A program made the position numbers and the translations under genes. Shown one piece after another: positions 1 to 6,783 of a DNA stretch of 6,809 bases. The notes beneath the pieces are model-generated. The model ran no database searches. It was not told where the DNA came from and was given only the letters and a program-made list of their open reading frames with translations. The DNA lies in NCBI GenBank assembly GCA_946481195.1, contig CAMLNG010000207.1:1-6809 (forward strand). Direction: 5' to 3'. The first letter of the stretch is position 1, and each line of letters starts with the position of its first letter. Source of the stretch: an uncultured Chromatiaceae bacterium. GTDB lineage: Bacteria; Pseudomonadota; Gammaproteobacteria; Enterobacterales; Alteromonadaceae.

Positions 1-394
1 TCAGAAAGAACAACCGAGCCAATTGTTGCGTGATAGTCGATGCGCCCTGACTGTAGTCGCCGGTTGTTGCCACTACAGACGCGGCCCGCATCACACCAAT
101 CAGGTCAATGCCCGGATGTTCATAAAAACGCGAGTCTTCGGTGGCCAGTACGGCTTTAATCAACAGCGGTGGCATTTCGCTGAGTTTTAATGGGATCCGG
201 CGTTTTTCACCAAATTGGGAAATAAGTTCACCATCCTGGCTGAATACCCGCATCGGCGTTTGTAACCGCACATCCTTCAGGGTTTCCACGCTTGGCAGGT
301 CATTTTTCAAATACAGATAAGTGATGCCGACGCTCAGAATACCTAAGGTCAGACACGACAACAGGATAATGACAAGTTTTTTAAGCCAAGACAC
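1..394 (-). CDS. mrcA: Penicillin-binding protein 1A, N-terminal part (cut by window edge)
   Basis: This is a bifunctional class A peptidoglycan synthase, anchored in the inner membrane and acting in the periplasm: it polymerises lipid II (glycosyltransferase) and cross-links the strands (transpeptidase). Only the first 131 codons are present; the family is usually about 800-850 residues. What is visible: a short basic N-terminus, one membrane segment at about residues 7-29, a PBP1A-like stretch with FGEKRRIP at 61-68, the GT51 motif ATEDSRFYEHPG at 84-95 with the presumed catalytic Glu86, and the second GT51 motif GASTITQQ at 117-124. I chose the GTG at 394-392 because it gives the expected short cytoplasmic head (MSWLKK) and has GGGG seven bases upstream. 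An in-frame TTG lies eleven codons further upstream but is less convincing. The gene is divergent from pilM, its usual position in Gammaproteobacteria. The transpeptidase domain lies outside the window. Identification is from motifs and context and is very secure. Confidence 0.95.
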   Translation of the reverse strand, partial: MSWLKKLVIILLSCLTLGILSVGITYLYLKNDLPSVETLKDVRLQTPMRVFSQDGELISQFGEKRRIPLKLSEMPPLLIKAVLATEDSRFYEHPGIDLIGVMRAASVVATTGDYSQGASTITQQLARLFFL

Positions 395-401
395 TGAATA
401 G

Positions 402-405
402 CCCC
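402..405 (-). promoter_or_regulatory. Ribosome binding site supporting the GTG start of mrcA
   Basis: On the minus strand GGGG sits seven bases before GTG (394-392). It is the best purine-rich match near any candidate start and favours GTG over the upstream in-frame TTG. Confidence 0.5.
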
Positions 406-419
406 AATTTTTGCTGCCC

Positions 420-446
420 TTTACCAAAATAGGCTGCTAGTATAAA
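420..446 (+). promoter_or_regulatory. Candidate sigma70 promoter for the pilMNOPQ operon
   Basis: TTTACC (420-425) and TATAAA (441-446) are separated by 15 bases, about 100 bases ahead of the pilM start. It lies in the only non-coding space upstream of the operon (395-546). The match is moderate and the spacer short. I saw no sigma54-type GG-N10-GC element here. Confidence 0.35.
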
Positions 447-465
447 TTCATTAGTAGTTGGTGAA
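439..465 (-). promoter_or_regulatory. Candidate sigma70 promoter for mrcA
   Basis: Reading the minus strand, TTCACC (465-460) could be a -35 and TATACT (444-439) a -10, separated by 15 bases. The -10 is a five-of-six match; the -35 is moderate and the spacer is on the short side. Its -10 shares bases with the candidate pilM promoter on the other strand, so the two would compete for RNA polymerase if both are real. This is inferred from consensus only. Confidence 0.35.
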
Positions 466-538
466 GCACATTGTTTCTGGTGCAAAAACAACGCACGCCA
501 CGGCGAAAACATAATAATCATAAGTTTGAGACGGCTGC

Positions 539-542
539 AGGA
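539..542 (+). promoter_or_regulatory. Ribosome binding site deciding the pilM start
   Basis: AGGA lies four bases before the ATG at 547. The longer frame opening with TTG at 526 has no comparable purine run upstream, so this site argues for ATG 547. The spacing is slightly tight. Confidence 0.5.
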
Positions 543-546
543 CGCT

Positions 547-1626
547 ATGATAAACCGGTTGTTTCGTACGAAAAATCAATTAATCCTGGGCGTCGATATT
601 GGCGCTCATACCGTCAAGGCTATTTTGCTGAGCCAACATGGCGAGCATTATAAAGTAGAAGCCCTGGCAATAGAACCAATGATTAAAGGTTCGATGACTG
701 ACCGAGAAATTCAGGACATCGAAGCCGTCGGCACTGTTATTGCCAAAATCCGCAAGAAAATCCCAAAAAATATCAAATTTGCCGCTGCTGCTGTGTCAGG
801 TTCTACTGTGATCACCAAAGTGATTTTTATGGATGCCAGCCTGTCGGATGATGAATTAGCCAGCCAGATTGAAGTGGAAGCGGACAGCCTGATCCCTTAT
901 CCGCTCAGCGAAGTCAGTATGGACTTCGAAAAGCTAGATTTAAACGTCAATGACCCGTCCAAAGTGAATGTGTTACTCAGTGCCGCACGGACTGAAAGTG
1001 TGCAAAGCCGGGTATCTGCATTGGATGCCGGCAACTTCGCCACCAAAGTGGTCGACGTCGAATCCTATTGTCTGAGCCGGGCTGCCGAGCTGTGTTTCCA
1101 TCAGTTACCACCAGACGCGCATGAAAAATTGATTGCAGTCGTCGATATCGGCGCGACGATGACGCTGATGAGTATTCTGGAAGGTGGCAAAACCCATTAC
1201 ACCCGTGACCAGATGTTCGGCGGCGAACAATACACCCGCAGCATCATTTCTTATTACGGTAAAACTTACGAAGAAGCAGAGCAGGCTAAGGTCAGCAACG
1301 ATTTACCACCTACTTACACCTTTGAAGTACTGGCGCCATTTCAGACCATGATTTTGCAGCAGGTGCGCCGTGGTATTCAGATGTATCTGACGACGTCTGG
1401 TCGCGAAAGTATTGATTACCTGATTATTTCTGGTGGTACTGCGTTAATCGATGGTATTGATAAGCTGTTGACAGAAGAGTTAGGCATCCACACAGTCGTG
1501 GCGAATCCATTTCAGCATATGGAAGTTGGCTCCGCAGTGGACCGGCAGCAACTGACGCAATTGGCGCCGCAATTAATGATCGCCTGTGGGCTTGCAATGC
1601 GGAGTTTCTCAACATGGCATATCTGA
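547..1626 (+). CDS. pilM: Type IV pilus assembly protein PilM, actin-like ATPase fold
   Basis: PilM is the cytoplasmic, FtsA/actin-like member of the pilus alignment complex; it binds nucleotide and docks on the N-terminal tail of PilN under the inner membrane. The 359-residue product matches the usual family length of about 350-360. Actin-fold motifs are visible in order: phosphate-1 loop GVDIG at 15-19 followed by HTVK, phosphate-2 loop VVDIGAT at 198-204, and the adenosine-site motif ISGGTA at 294-299. The IEVEADSLIPYPL stretch is typical of PilM. There is no signal peptide or membrane segment, consistent with the cytoplasm. I use ATG 547 rather than TTG 526: it has a Shine-Dalgarno and gives the expected short lead-in to the first motif. 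Its last 13 bases overlap the start of pilN, so translation is probably coupled. First gene of the pilMNOPQ operon; identification is secure. Confidence 0.96.
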   Translation: MINRLFRTKNQLILGVDIGAHTVKAILLSQHGEHYKVEALAIEPMIKGSMTDREIQDIEAVGTVIAKIRKKIPKNIKFAAAAVSGSTVITKVIFMDASLSDDELASQIEVEADSLIPYPLSEVSMDFEKLDLNVNDPSKVNVLLSAARTESVQSRVSALDAGNFATKVVDVESYCLSRAAELCFHQLPPDAHEKLIAVVDIGATMTLMSILEGGKTHYTRDQMFGGEQYTRSIISYYGKTYEEAEQAKVSNDLPPTYTFEVLAPFQTMILQQVRRGIQMYLTTSGRESIDYLIISGGTALIDGIDKLLTEELGIHTVVANPFQHMEVGSAVDRQQLTQLAPQLMIACGLAMRSFSTWHI

Positions 1627-2210
1627 ACCTGCTGCCCTGGCGCGAAGCCCAGAAAAAACAACAACAAGCCCGCTTTATGACCACAATGACTGCCGCCTGC
1701 GTCGGCAGTTTTTTGCTGGTGTTTATCATCAGTGCGGTCTACGGTTCAATGATTGAAGGGCAGGATGGCCGCAATAATTATCTGCAGGGCGAAATCGCGA
1801 TTCTCGACCAACGGATTGCTGAAATTAAACAACTAGACGAGAAGAAAAAGAATCTGCAAAAGCGGATTGAGCTGATTGCCCAGTTGCAGAGCAGCCGGAA
1901 TCTCGGTACGCAAATTATGGATGAAATCGCCAAAGTCACGCCGGCTGGTGTCTATCTGACCAATCTGGAGAAAAAGGGCCCGTCATTGTTATTAGTGGGC
2001 AAAAGTGAGTCCAATAACCGCTTATCCAACATGATCAGGGCGGTTGAGGCATCTGAATTGTTGTCGACGCCACTACTGGAATTTATCGAAGCCGGTAAAG
2101 ATGATACTGAGCTCCTCAGCGATTTCAAAATGCACCTGATGGTCAAAGGCTTTGAGGCAGTACAAGGTGCGTCCAACAAGCCGAAGCCTGCGACCGGAGG
2201 CACCAAATGA
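1614..2210 (+). CDS. pilN: Type IV pilus inner-membrane assembly protein PilN
   Basis: PilN is a single-pass inner-membrane protein whose cytoplasmic tail binds PilM and whose periplasmic domain pairs with PilO. In the 198-residue product the PilM-binding signature LNLLPWRE is at residues 4-11, one hydrophobic span lies at about 22-44, and a charged helical stretch likely to form a coiled coil follows at about 55-90. A compact periplasmic domain comes next, and the C-terminal tail is rich in Lys, Pro and Gly. The start ATG is inside the end of pilM and has GGAG (1601-1604) nine bases upstream. Its stop overlaps the pilO start as ATGA, indicating translational coupling. Length and motifs are normal for the family. 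Confidence 0.96.
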   Translation: MAYLNLLPWREAQKKQQQARFMTTMTAACVGSFLLVFIISAVYGSMIEGQDGRNNYLQGEIAILDQRIAEIKQLDEKKKNLQKRIELIAQLQSSRNLGTQIMDEIAKVTPAGVYLTNLEKKGPSLLLVGKSESNNRLSNMIRAVEASELLSTPLLEFIEAGKDDTELLSDFKMHLMVKGFEAVQGASNKPKPATGGTK

Positions 2211-2797
2211 GCCTGAATATCAATCTGGAAGAACTGAACAATCTTGATTTAGCCAATGTTGGCTCCTGGCCACCTTTTGCCAAGTCTATGCTGATTGTTG
2301 TGTTCAGTATTTTGGTCGCGGTGCTGAGTTATTTTATGCTGGTCGATGAAAAAATAACCGCGCTGCAAGCTGCTGAAGCACGGGAGCAGGAACTGCGTCA
2401 AACCTATCGTGCTAAATATGCCGCCGCTGTGAATTTAGATTTGTACAAGAAACAGATGGTAGAAATGGAAGAAACCTTCTCCTATTTGTTGAAGCAGTTG
2501 CCGGCCACGCATGAAACCCCGGGGTTATTGGACGACATTACTTATGCCGGTACATCGACCGGTCTGACTTTTGTCCGCATCAACTGGATGCCGGAAATCG
2601 AAAAAGATTTTTACACCGAGTTGCCGATCCAGATTGATGTGGTTGGGGATTATCATCAGTTCGGTAATTTTGTCAGCGAAGTTGCCAAACTGCCGCGTAT
2701 TGTGTCGTTGCATGACTTTTCCGTGACTACCGACAAAGAAGACCGGCTGATTTTTAATGTGGTCGCCAAAACGTACCGGTATAAGGAGGCGCCATGA
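2207..2797 (+). CDS. pilO: Type IV pilus inner-membrane assembly protein PilO
   Basis: PilO is the partner of PilN in the alignment complex; the PilN/PilO heterodimer spans the inner membrane and connects PilM to PilP. The 196-residue product begins with a short cytoplasmic segment containing the family-typical NVGSWP (17-22), has one membrane span at about 27-46, a charged, Glu/Ala/Lys-rich coiled-coil region at about 48-100, and a C-terminal ferredoxin-like periplasmic domain, which includes the stretch around YHQFGNFVSEVAKLPRIV. The start is preceded by GGAGG (2196-2200) with six bases of spacing and overlaps the pilN stop as ATGA. The stop in turn overlaps the pilP start as ATGA. Length is close to that of known PilO proteins (about 200-210). 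Confidence 0.95.
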   Translation: MSLNINLEELNNLDLANVGSWPPFAKSMLIVVFSILVAVLSYFMLVDEKITALQAAEAREQELRQTYRAKYAAAVNLDLYKKQMVEMEETFSYLLKQLPATHETPGLLDDITYAGTSTGLTFVRINWMPEIEKDFYTELPIQIDVVGDYHQFGNFVSEVAKLPRIVSLHDFSVTTDKEDRLIFNVVAKTYRYKEAP

Positions 2798-3342
2798 GTC
2801 GTCAAACTGGCCGGGCTTTGGCACTAACTGCCGCATTGACGCTTCTGCAGGGTTGTAATGACTCTCTGACCGATATCCAGCAATTTATGGAATCAGTGAA
2901 AGCGAATACGCCTGCGGGTATTCCGCCTCTGCCTAAAGCGAAACCCTTTGTACACATCAGCTATCAGTCAGCCAACGCCCGCAGCCCGTTCAGCGCACCG
3001 CGGCCTGAAGCCGTGCAGGAAAAGTTCTCACAATCGCAGGGATGTCTGAGCCCAGACCCGGCGCGGCGAAAAGAGCCGCTGGAAAAATTTGCTTTGGATA
3101 ATCTGGCAATGCGGGGAACGCTCGGTGACGGTCATGATGTCTGGGCACTGATAGAAGCCGCTGATAAAACCTTGCATAGAGTCAGCAAAAATAACTACAT
3201 TGGTTTATTTCACGGACGGATCATTCAGGTCGATCCTAACCAGATTGAATTAATTGAATTAATCCCGGACGGCGCCGGATGCTGGAAAGAGCGGACGACC
3301 ACAATGCAAATGGCCGACCCCAATGCCGCAGCGCGCAAATAA
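2794..3342 (+). CDS. pilP: Type IV pilus assembly lipoprotein PilP
   Basis: PilP links the PilN/PilO inner-membrane complex to the N-terminal periplasmic domains of the PilQ secretin. The 182-residue product has a lipoprotein signal peptide: basic start, hydrophobic core, and lipobox LQGC with Cys21 as the expected lipidated residue. Residues +2 and +3 are Asn and Asp; PilP is known as an inner-membrane lipoprotein, but this sorting signal is not the canonical Asp at +2, so location rests on family knowledge. A Pro-rich linker (about 40-65) is followed by the globular PilP domain (about 90-175), including FALDNLAMRGTL and YIGLFHGRI. Two further cysteines sit at SQGC and GAGCW. A near-ideal Shine-Dalgarno (TAAGGAGG, 2782-2789) precedes the start, which overlaps pilO by four bases. 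pilQ follows after 14 bases. Confidence 0.95.
   Translation: MSRQTGRALALTAALTLLQGCNDSLTDIQQFMESVKANTPAGIPPLPKAKPFVHISYQSANARSPFSAPRPEAVQEKFSQSQGCLSPDPARRKEPLEKFALDNLAMRGTLGDGHDVWALIEAADKTLHRVSKNNYIGLFHGRIIQVDPNQIELIELIPDGAGCWKERTTTMQMADPNAAARK
3244..3261 (+). repeat. Perfect 2 x 9-base tandem repeat inside pilP
   Basis: ATTGAATTA occurs twice in a row, in frame, encoding Ile-Glu-Leu twice at residues 151-156 of PilP. The protein pattern resembles the acidic/hydrophobic strand seen before the PDG of PilP homologues, so it is probably coincidental and not a recent duplication. Noted only as a possible slippage site. Confidence 0.3.
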
Positions 3343-3345
3343 GGT

Positions 3346-3350
3346 GTGAG
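3346..3350 (+). promoter_or_regulatory. Ribosome binding site deciding the pilQ start
   Basis: GTGAG ends six bases before the ATG at 3357, with AAGG slightly further upstream. The alternative ATG at 3375 is preceded only by an A-rich stretch, and the frame extending upstream to 3279 runs into pilP without a signal peptide at its head. The site therefore favours 3357. Confidence 0.45.
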
Positions 3351-3356
3351 CATCAT

Positions 3357-5402
3357 ATGGATCAACTAAAAAATATGAAAAAACAACGATCAGCCTGGTG
3401 CCGGATAGCGCTTGGATGCGCTTTGCTGAGTATGGGCTCAGCATCAGCAGCTCCACTTCTGTATGACGTCAGGTATTCACCGCTGAGCACCGGTGAGACT
3501 GAAATTGAATTTGTGTTTGATGAAGCGCTGGGCACCGCGCCGGAAGTGCAAATTTATAACGAACCGTCGCGGATTGAAGTCACCTTCCCGGAAGCAGAGT
3601 TTGAAGAGAAACTGACGGATGTCACTATAGACAAAGCGGGCGTGAAAAATGCCCGTACTGAATTCTGGCAAAAAGGCATTAAAACATCGGTGTTCCTCGA
3701 ACATCTGAAGCTGTATAAAACGCGGATGGAAGGCAATACCTTTTATCTGCAGGTCAGTGACAGTTCTGTCAGCAAAGCCAAACCTGACGCCAATGCTTAC
3801 ATCAACAAAGTGCAGGCTATCGATTTTCGCCGTGGCGAAAAAGGTGAAGGCAAGGTGTTGGTATTCCTGAAAGACAGCTCGGCTGCTGTTGATGTGCGGG
3901 AAAATCTCGGCAAAATTGTCGTCGAATTTCATAACACCGATATCGGTGACGACTTGCTGTACCAGTTGGATGTGTTGGATTTTGGTACTGTAGTCAAAGG
4001 TATCGAAACCTTTAAAGACGGCGTGATCACCCGCTTGGTGATTGAACCTACATCCGCATTTACTTTTGCTTATCAGCAGGTTGATAACATTTTTAGTCTG
4101 AGCGTGGAGAAAGACGCCAGCGCCGGCAGCTTTATGCAGGGCGGTAAAGATTACAAAGGTAAAGCGATTTCTCTGAACTTTCAGGACATCCCGGTCCGCA
4201 CCGTGCTGCAAATCATCGCCGACTATAACGGCTTTAACCTGGTGACCAGCGATTCAGTCAGCGGCAATGTCACTTTGCGGCTCGACGGCACGCCGTGGGA
4301 CCAGGCACTGGATATTGTGCTGAAAGTGCGTGGTCTGGATAAACGCATGGATGGCAACATTCTGATGGTTGCGCCTACTGACGAACTGGCGGAGCGCGAA
4401 GCCAAAGAGCTGCAGGCGCGGCAAAAAGTCGAAGAATTAGAAGCGTTATATTCTGAGTTTATTTCGGTCAATTACGCCAAAGCGGCGGATTTAGCCAAGC
4501 TGCTGGATGGCAAAGATACTTCTTTGTTATCACCGCGTGGCAATGTGTCGGTGGATGAGCGTACCAATACGATTCTGTTAAAAGACACAGCCAAAGCCAT
4601 CGAAAACGTACGGCGCTTGGTTGAACGGCTGGACGTACCGGTGAAACAGGTACTGATTGAATCCCGGATGGTGACGGTCAAAGACAGCGTGGCGGAAGAA
4701 TTAGGCATTCGCTGGGGCTTCAGCGATCAGCAGCTGAACAAAGCGGTGTCAGGTACAGCTGCAGCGGCAGAATCTTTGACCAAAGGCAATATTCCGGCGC
4801 TGGACCAGCGTTATAACGTCAATCTACCGGTCAGTACTGATGGTGCCGGTAAAATCGGTTTCCACATTTCCAAGCTTGGTGATGGCACATTGATTGATCT
4901 GGAATTGTCGGCGCTTGAAGTGGAAAACAAAGCGGAAATCGTGGCCTCGCCGCGTATCTCAACGGCTAACCAGAAAAAAGCCCGCATTGAGCAGGGTGTG
5001 GAAATTCCTTATGTGCAGGCAGCATCCAGCGGTGCTACCACAGTGGAATTCAAAAAGGCGGTATTAAGCCTGGAAGTCACGCCACAGGTCACGCCGGATA
5101 ACAAAATTATCCTCGACCTCACTGTAACGCAGGACACTGAAGGCAAAGTGGTGCAAACGCCAACCGGGAATGCTGTGGCTATTGATACCCAGCGTATCAC
5201 TACACAAGTGCTGGTCGACAATGGTGAAACCATAGTGCTGGGTGGTATTTATCAGCAACAAACTATCAATACAGTGTCAAAAATTCCGGTACTTGGTGAT
5301 ATTCCATACGCTGGTGTGTTGTTCCGCCGTTCACTGGATAAAACCGAGAAAAAAGAGCTGCTGATTTTCGTCACGCCAAAAATCATTAACGAAAGCCGTT
5401 AA
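3357..5402 (+). CDS. pilQ: Type IV pilus outer-membrane secretin PilQ
   Basis: PilQ is the multimeric outer-membrane pore through which the pilus, and in competent species DNA, passes. The 681-residue product has a Sec signal peptide (about 1-31, ending ASA before APLLYDV), two peptidoglycan-binding AMIN domains (about 36-130 and 148-240), an STN/N0 domain starting at about 269 with LNFQDIPVRTVLQIIADYNG, an N1 secretin-N domain at about 365-430 and the C-terminal secretin barrel from about 432. The classical secretin signature runs from GETIVLGG (623) to GVLF (656). An Ala-rich insertion (SGTAAAAES) lies between early barrel strands, where the family is variable. Length is slightly under the 714 of Pseudomonas PilQ. 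I start at ATG 3357: it has a Shine-Dalgarno and puts the signal peptide near the N-terminus; ATG 3375 is possible. Last gene of the operon, followed by a terminator. Confidence 0.96.
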   Translation: MDQLKNMKKQRSAWCRIALGCALLSMGSASAAPLLYDVRYSPLSTGETEIEFVFDEALGTAPEVQIYNEPSRIEVTFPEAEFEEKLTDVTIDKAGVKNARTEFWQKGIKTSVFLEHLKLYKTRMEGNTFYLQVSDSSVSKAKPDANAYINKVQAIDFRRGEKGEGKVLVFLKDSSAAVDVRENLGKIVVEFHNTDIGDDLLYQLDVLDFGTVVKGIETFKDGVITRLVIEPTSAFTFAYQQVDNIFSLSVEKDASAGSFMQGGKDYKGKAISLNFQDIPVRTVLQIIADYNGFNLVTSDSVSGNVTLRLDGTPWDQALDIVLKVRGLDKRMDGNILMVAPTDELAEREAKELQARQKVEELEALYSEFISVNYAKAADLAKLLDGKDTSLLSPRGNVSVDERTNTILLKDTAKAIENVRRLVERLDVPVKQVLIESRMVTVKDSVAEELGIRWGFSDQQLNKAVSGTAAAAESLTKGNIPALDQRYNVNLPVSTDGAGKIGFHISKLGDGTLIDLELSALEVENKAEIVASPRISTANQKKARIEQGVEIPYVQAASSGATTVEFKKAVLSLEVTPQVTPDNKIILDLTVTQDTEGKVVQTPTGNAVAIDTQRITTQVLVDNGETIVLGGIYQQQTINTVSKIPVLGDIPYAGVLFRRSLDKTEKKELLIFVTPKIINESR

Positions 5403-5427
5403 TAGCAACAAGTGGCAGTCAGGTAGC

Positions 5428-5457
5428 AAAAGGGACGGGCAAAAGCCTGTCCCTTTT
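5428..5457 (+). terminator. Rho-independent terminator after pilQ
   Basis: A 13-base arm (5428-5440, AAAAGGGACGGGC) pairs with 5445-5457 across an AAAA loop, with one G-U wobble and no mismatch in RNA. The end of the stem supplies UUUU, and a further GAAUUUU follows. It begins 25 bases after the pilQ stop and separates the pil operon from aroK. Because the stem has A-U outer pairs it could also work on the opposite strand, but no gene converges on it here. Confidence 0.9.
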
Positions 5458-5467
5458 GAATTTTAGC

Positions 5468-5497
5468 TTGCGAAGGGCGCGCCAATACTGCCATAAT
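5468..5497 (+). promoter_or_regulatory. Extended -10 promoter for aroK-aroB
   Basis: TTGCGA (5468-5473) and CATAAT (5492-5497) are separated by 18 bases, with TG one base before the -10 (5489-5490), the extended -10 arrangement. It lies just after the pilQ terminator and would give a 5' leader of roughly 70 bases before aroK. This supports independent transcription of the aro genes. Consensus match only. Confidence 0.6.
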
Positions 5498-5517
5498 TCA
5501 GCGCTTAAAATTTTCAC

Positions 5518-5556
5518 GGGAGCTTTTTGGTCCTGACATCAACCCTCTTGAGTTAG
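5518..5556 (+). other. Possible leader mini-ORF upstream of aroK
   Basis: GGGAG (5518-5522) is the best Shine-Dalgarno in the aroK leader but is too far from aroK to serve it. Four bases after it a TTG (5527) opens a nine-codon frame (MVLTSTLLS) ending in TAG at 5554-5556, 20 bases before aroK. It has no run of aromatic residues that would suggest classical attenuation. Whether it is translated is unknown; a frame this short can occur by chance. Confidence 0.15.
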
Positions 5557-5576
5557 CTGAATTAGCATTACGACAT

Positions 5577-6095
5577 ATGGCAGAGAAACGCAATATCTTC
5601 CTCGTTGGCCCAATGGGCGCAGGAAAAAGTACCATTGGCCGTCACTTAGCAGAAATGCTGCACCTTGAATTCTATGATTCGGATCAGGAAATTGAACGTC
5701 GCACTGGCGCAGACATAGCCTGGGTTTTTGATCTCGAAGGTGAGGCTGGCTTCCGGGTGCGTGAAGAAAACGTCATTGAAGACTTAACAGGCATGCAGGG
5801 CATTGTACTGGCAACCGGTGGTGGTTCTGTGCTGAGCCGCGAAACCCGTAACCGTCTGTCCGCCCGCGGTATCGTGGTGTATCTGGAAACTCCTATCGAG
5901 AAACAGGTTGCCCGTACCCAGCGCGATAAACGCCGGCCGTTACTGCAAACCGAAGAAGCGCCAAAACATGTACTGGAGCGTCTGGCAGCAGAACGCAATC
6001 CACTGTACGAAGAAATCGCTGATTTCACTATCCGCACTGACGAACAGAGCGCCCGCGCGGTCGCGAACCAAATCGTCGAACAACTGGGTTTTTAA
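5577..6095 (+). CDS. aroK: Shikimate kinase I (EC 2.7.1.71)
   Basis: AroK phosphorylates shikimate with ATP to shikimate-3-phosphate in the cytoplasm, the fifth step of chorismate synthesis. The 172-residue product has almost the same length as E. coli AroK (173) and nearly the same N-terminus. Visible motifs are the Walker A loop GPMGAGKST (11-19), the shikimate-site DSD (34-36), the FR pair with Arg60 (59-60), the Gly triplet GGG (81-83), the Arg-rich LID region [11 protein letters not shown] (113-123) and ERNPLYEE (139-146), which carries a substrate-binding Arg140. AroK is favoured over AroL by this close N-terminal match and by adjacency to aroB. The start is fixed by homology, because no clear Shine-Dalgarno precedes it. 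It is driven by its own promoter, with aroB 20 bases downstream. Confidence 0.97.
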   Translation: MAEKRNIFLVGPMGAGKSTIGRHLAEMLHLEFYDSDQEIERRTGADIAWVFDLEGEAGFRVREENVIEDLTGMQGIVLATGGGSVLSRETRNRLSARGIVVYLETPIEKQVARTQRDKRRPLLQTEEAPKHVLERLAAERNPLYEEIADFTIRTDEQSARAVANQIVEQLGF

Positions 6096-6115
6096 TTACA
6101 GAAAGGGAGCTGGCG

Positions 6116-6783
6116 ATGGAAAAAGTTGCGGTTCAACTTGGTCTGCGCAGTTATCCCATCCTGATTGCTCCGGCGCTGTGTCAAAGCGCCGCTGAGCAGC
6201 CCGAATTTTCAGCCTTGTGGCAATACAAAAAAGTGGCAGTGATTTCCAATCCACTGGTCGCCGGTTTGTATCTGGATAAAATCCGGGCTCTGTTTGGCCA
6301 TGCTCAGGTGACAGAATTACTGCTGCCAGACGGTGAAGCCTACAAGACGCTCGCATCTTTTGAACAGGTCTGTTCATTTTTACTGCAACAAAAATTTCCG
6401 CGTGATGGGTTGCTGGTCGCTTTAGGCGGCGGCGTGATTGGTGATCTGACTGGTTTTGTTGCAGCTTGTTATCAGCGCGGCACCGCATTTCTGCAAATTC
6501 CGACCACTTTATTATCCCAGGTCGACTCCTCAGTTGGCGGTAAAACTGCGGTGAACCATCCGCTCGGTAAGAACATGATTGGTGCTTTTAATCAGCCGCA
6601 GGCGGTATTAATTGATACCGACATGCTGCAAACTTTACCGCCACGTGAATTCGCCGCCGGTATGGCAGAAGTCATTAAATACGGTTTATTGGGTGACGCA
6701 GCTTTCTTAGATTGGCTGGCCGAACATCAGCCGCAAATTCAGGCGAAACAGGAGCCGGCGCTCAGTCAGATGATCCGGCATTG
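6116..6783 (+). CDS. aroB: 3-Dehydroquinate synthase (EC 4.2.3.4), 3' end missing
   Basis: AroB converts DAHP to 3-dehydroquinate, the second step of the shikimate pathway, using NAD and a divalent metal in the cytoplasm. The genomic part encodes 222 residues; family members have about 360. Visible are LPDGEAYK (70-77), the NAD-binding glycine loop GGGVIGDLTG (104-113), the core block PTTLLSQVDSSVGGKTAVN (129-147), GKNMIGAF (151-158) and AEVIKYG (184-190) with metal-ligand Glu185 and Lys188. The two metal-binding histidines of the C-terminal domain are missing. The gene does not end naturally: the apparent TGA at 6782-6784 combines genomic TG with the first base of an adapter. In E. coli AroB the equivalent position reads IRRCCELKA, so the true codon here was most likely a Cys codon (TGY). 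Start ATG 6116 has GGGAG (6105-6109) six bases upstream. Cotranscription with aroK is likely. Confidence 0.96.

Noticed and set aside
1..30. Possible adapter or vector sequence at the left edge
   Set aside because: The bases translate cleanly into the conserved PBP1A sequence through QQLARLFFL up to position 1, so they are genomic.
471..653. 60-codon plus-strand frame overlapping the start of pilM
   Set aside because: It runs mostly in another frame over pilM, has an Arg-rich composition with no motif, and looks like a chance frame.
3244..3261. Tandem 9-base repeat as a phase-variation switch in pilP
   Set aside because: There are only two units, the unit length is a multiple of three so gain or loss would not shift the frame, and the encoded pattern fits the PilP family.
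3279..3356. Extended N-terminus of PilQ starting within pilP
   Set aside because: The extra 26 residues overlap the end of pilP, are highly charged, and would push the signal peptide away from the N-terminus; ATG 3357 has a suitable ribosome site.
3477..4211. 244-codon open frame on the minus strand across pilQ
   Set aside because: It is antisense to the AMIN-domain coding region of pilQ, has no recognisable motif or Shine-Dalgarno, and is rich in Phe and His as expected for a shadow frame of a well-conserved gene.
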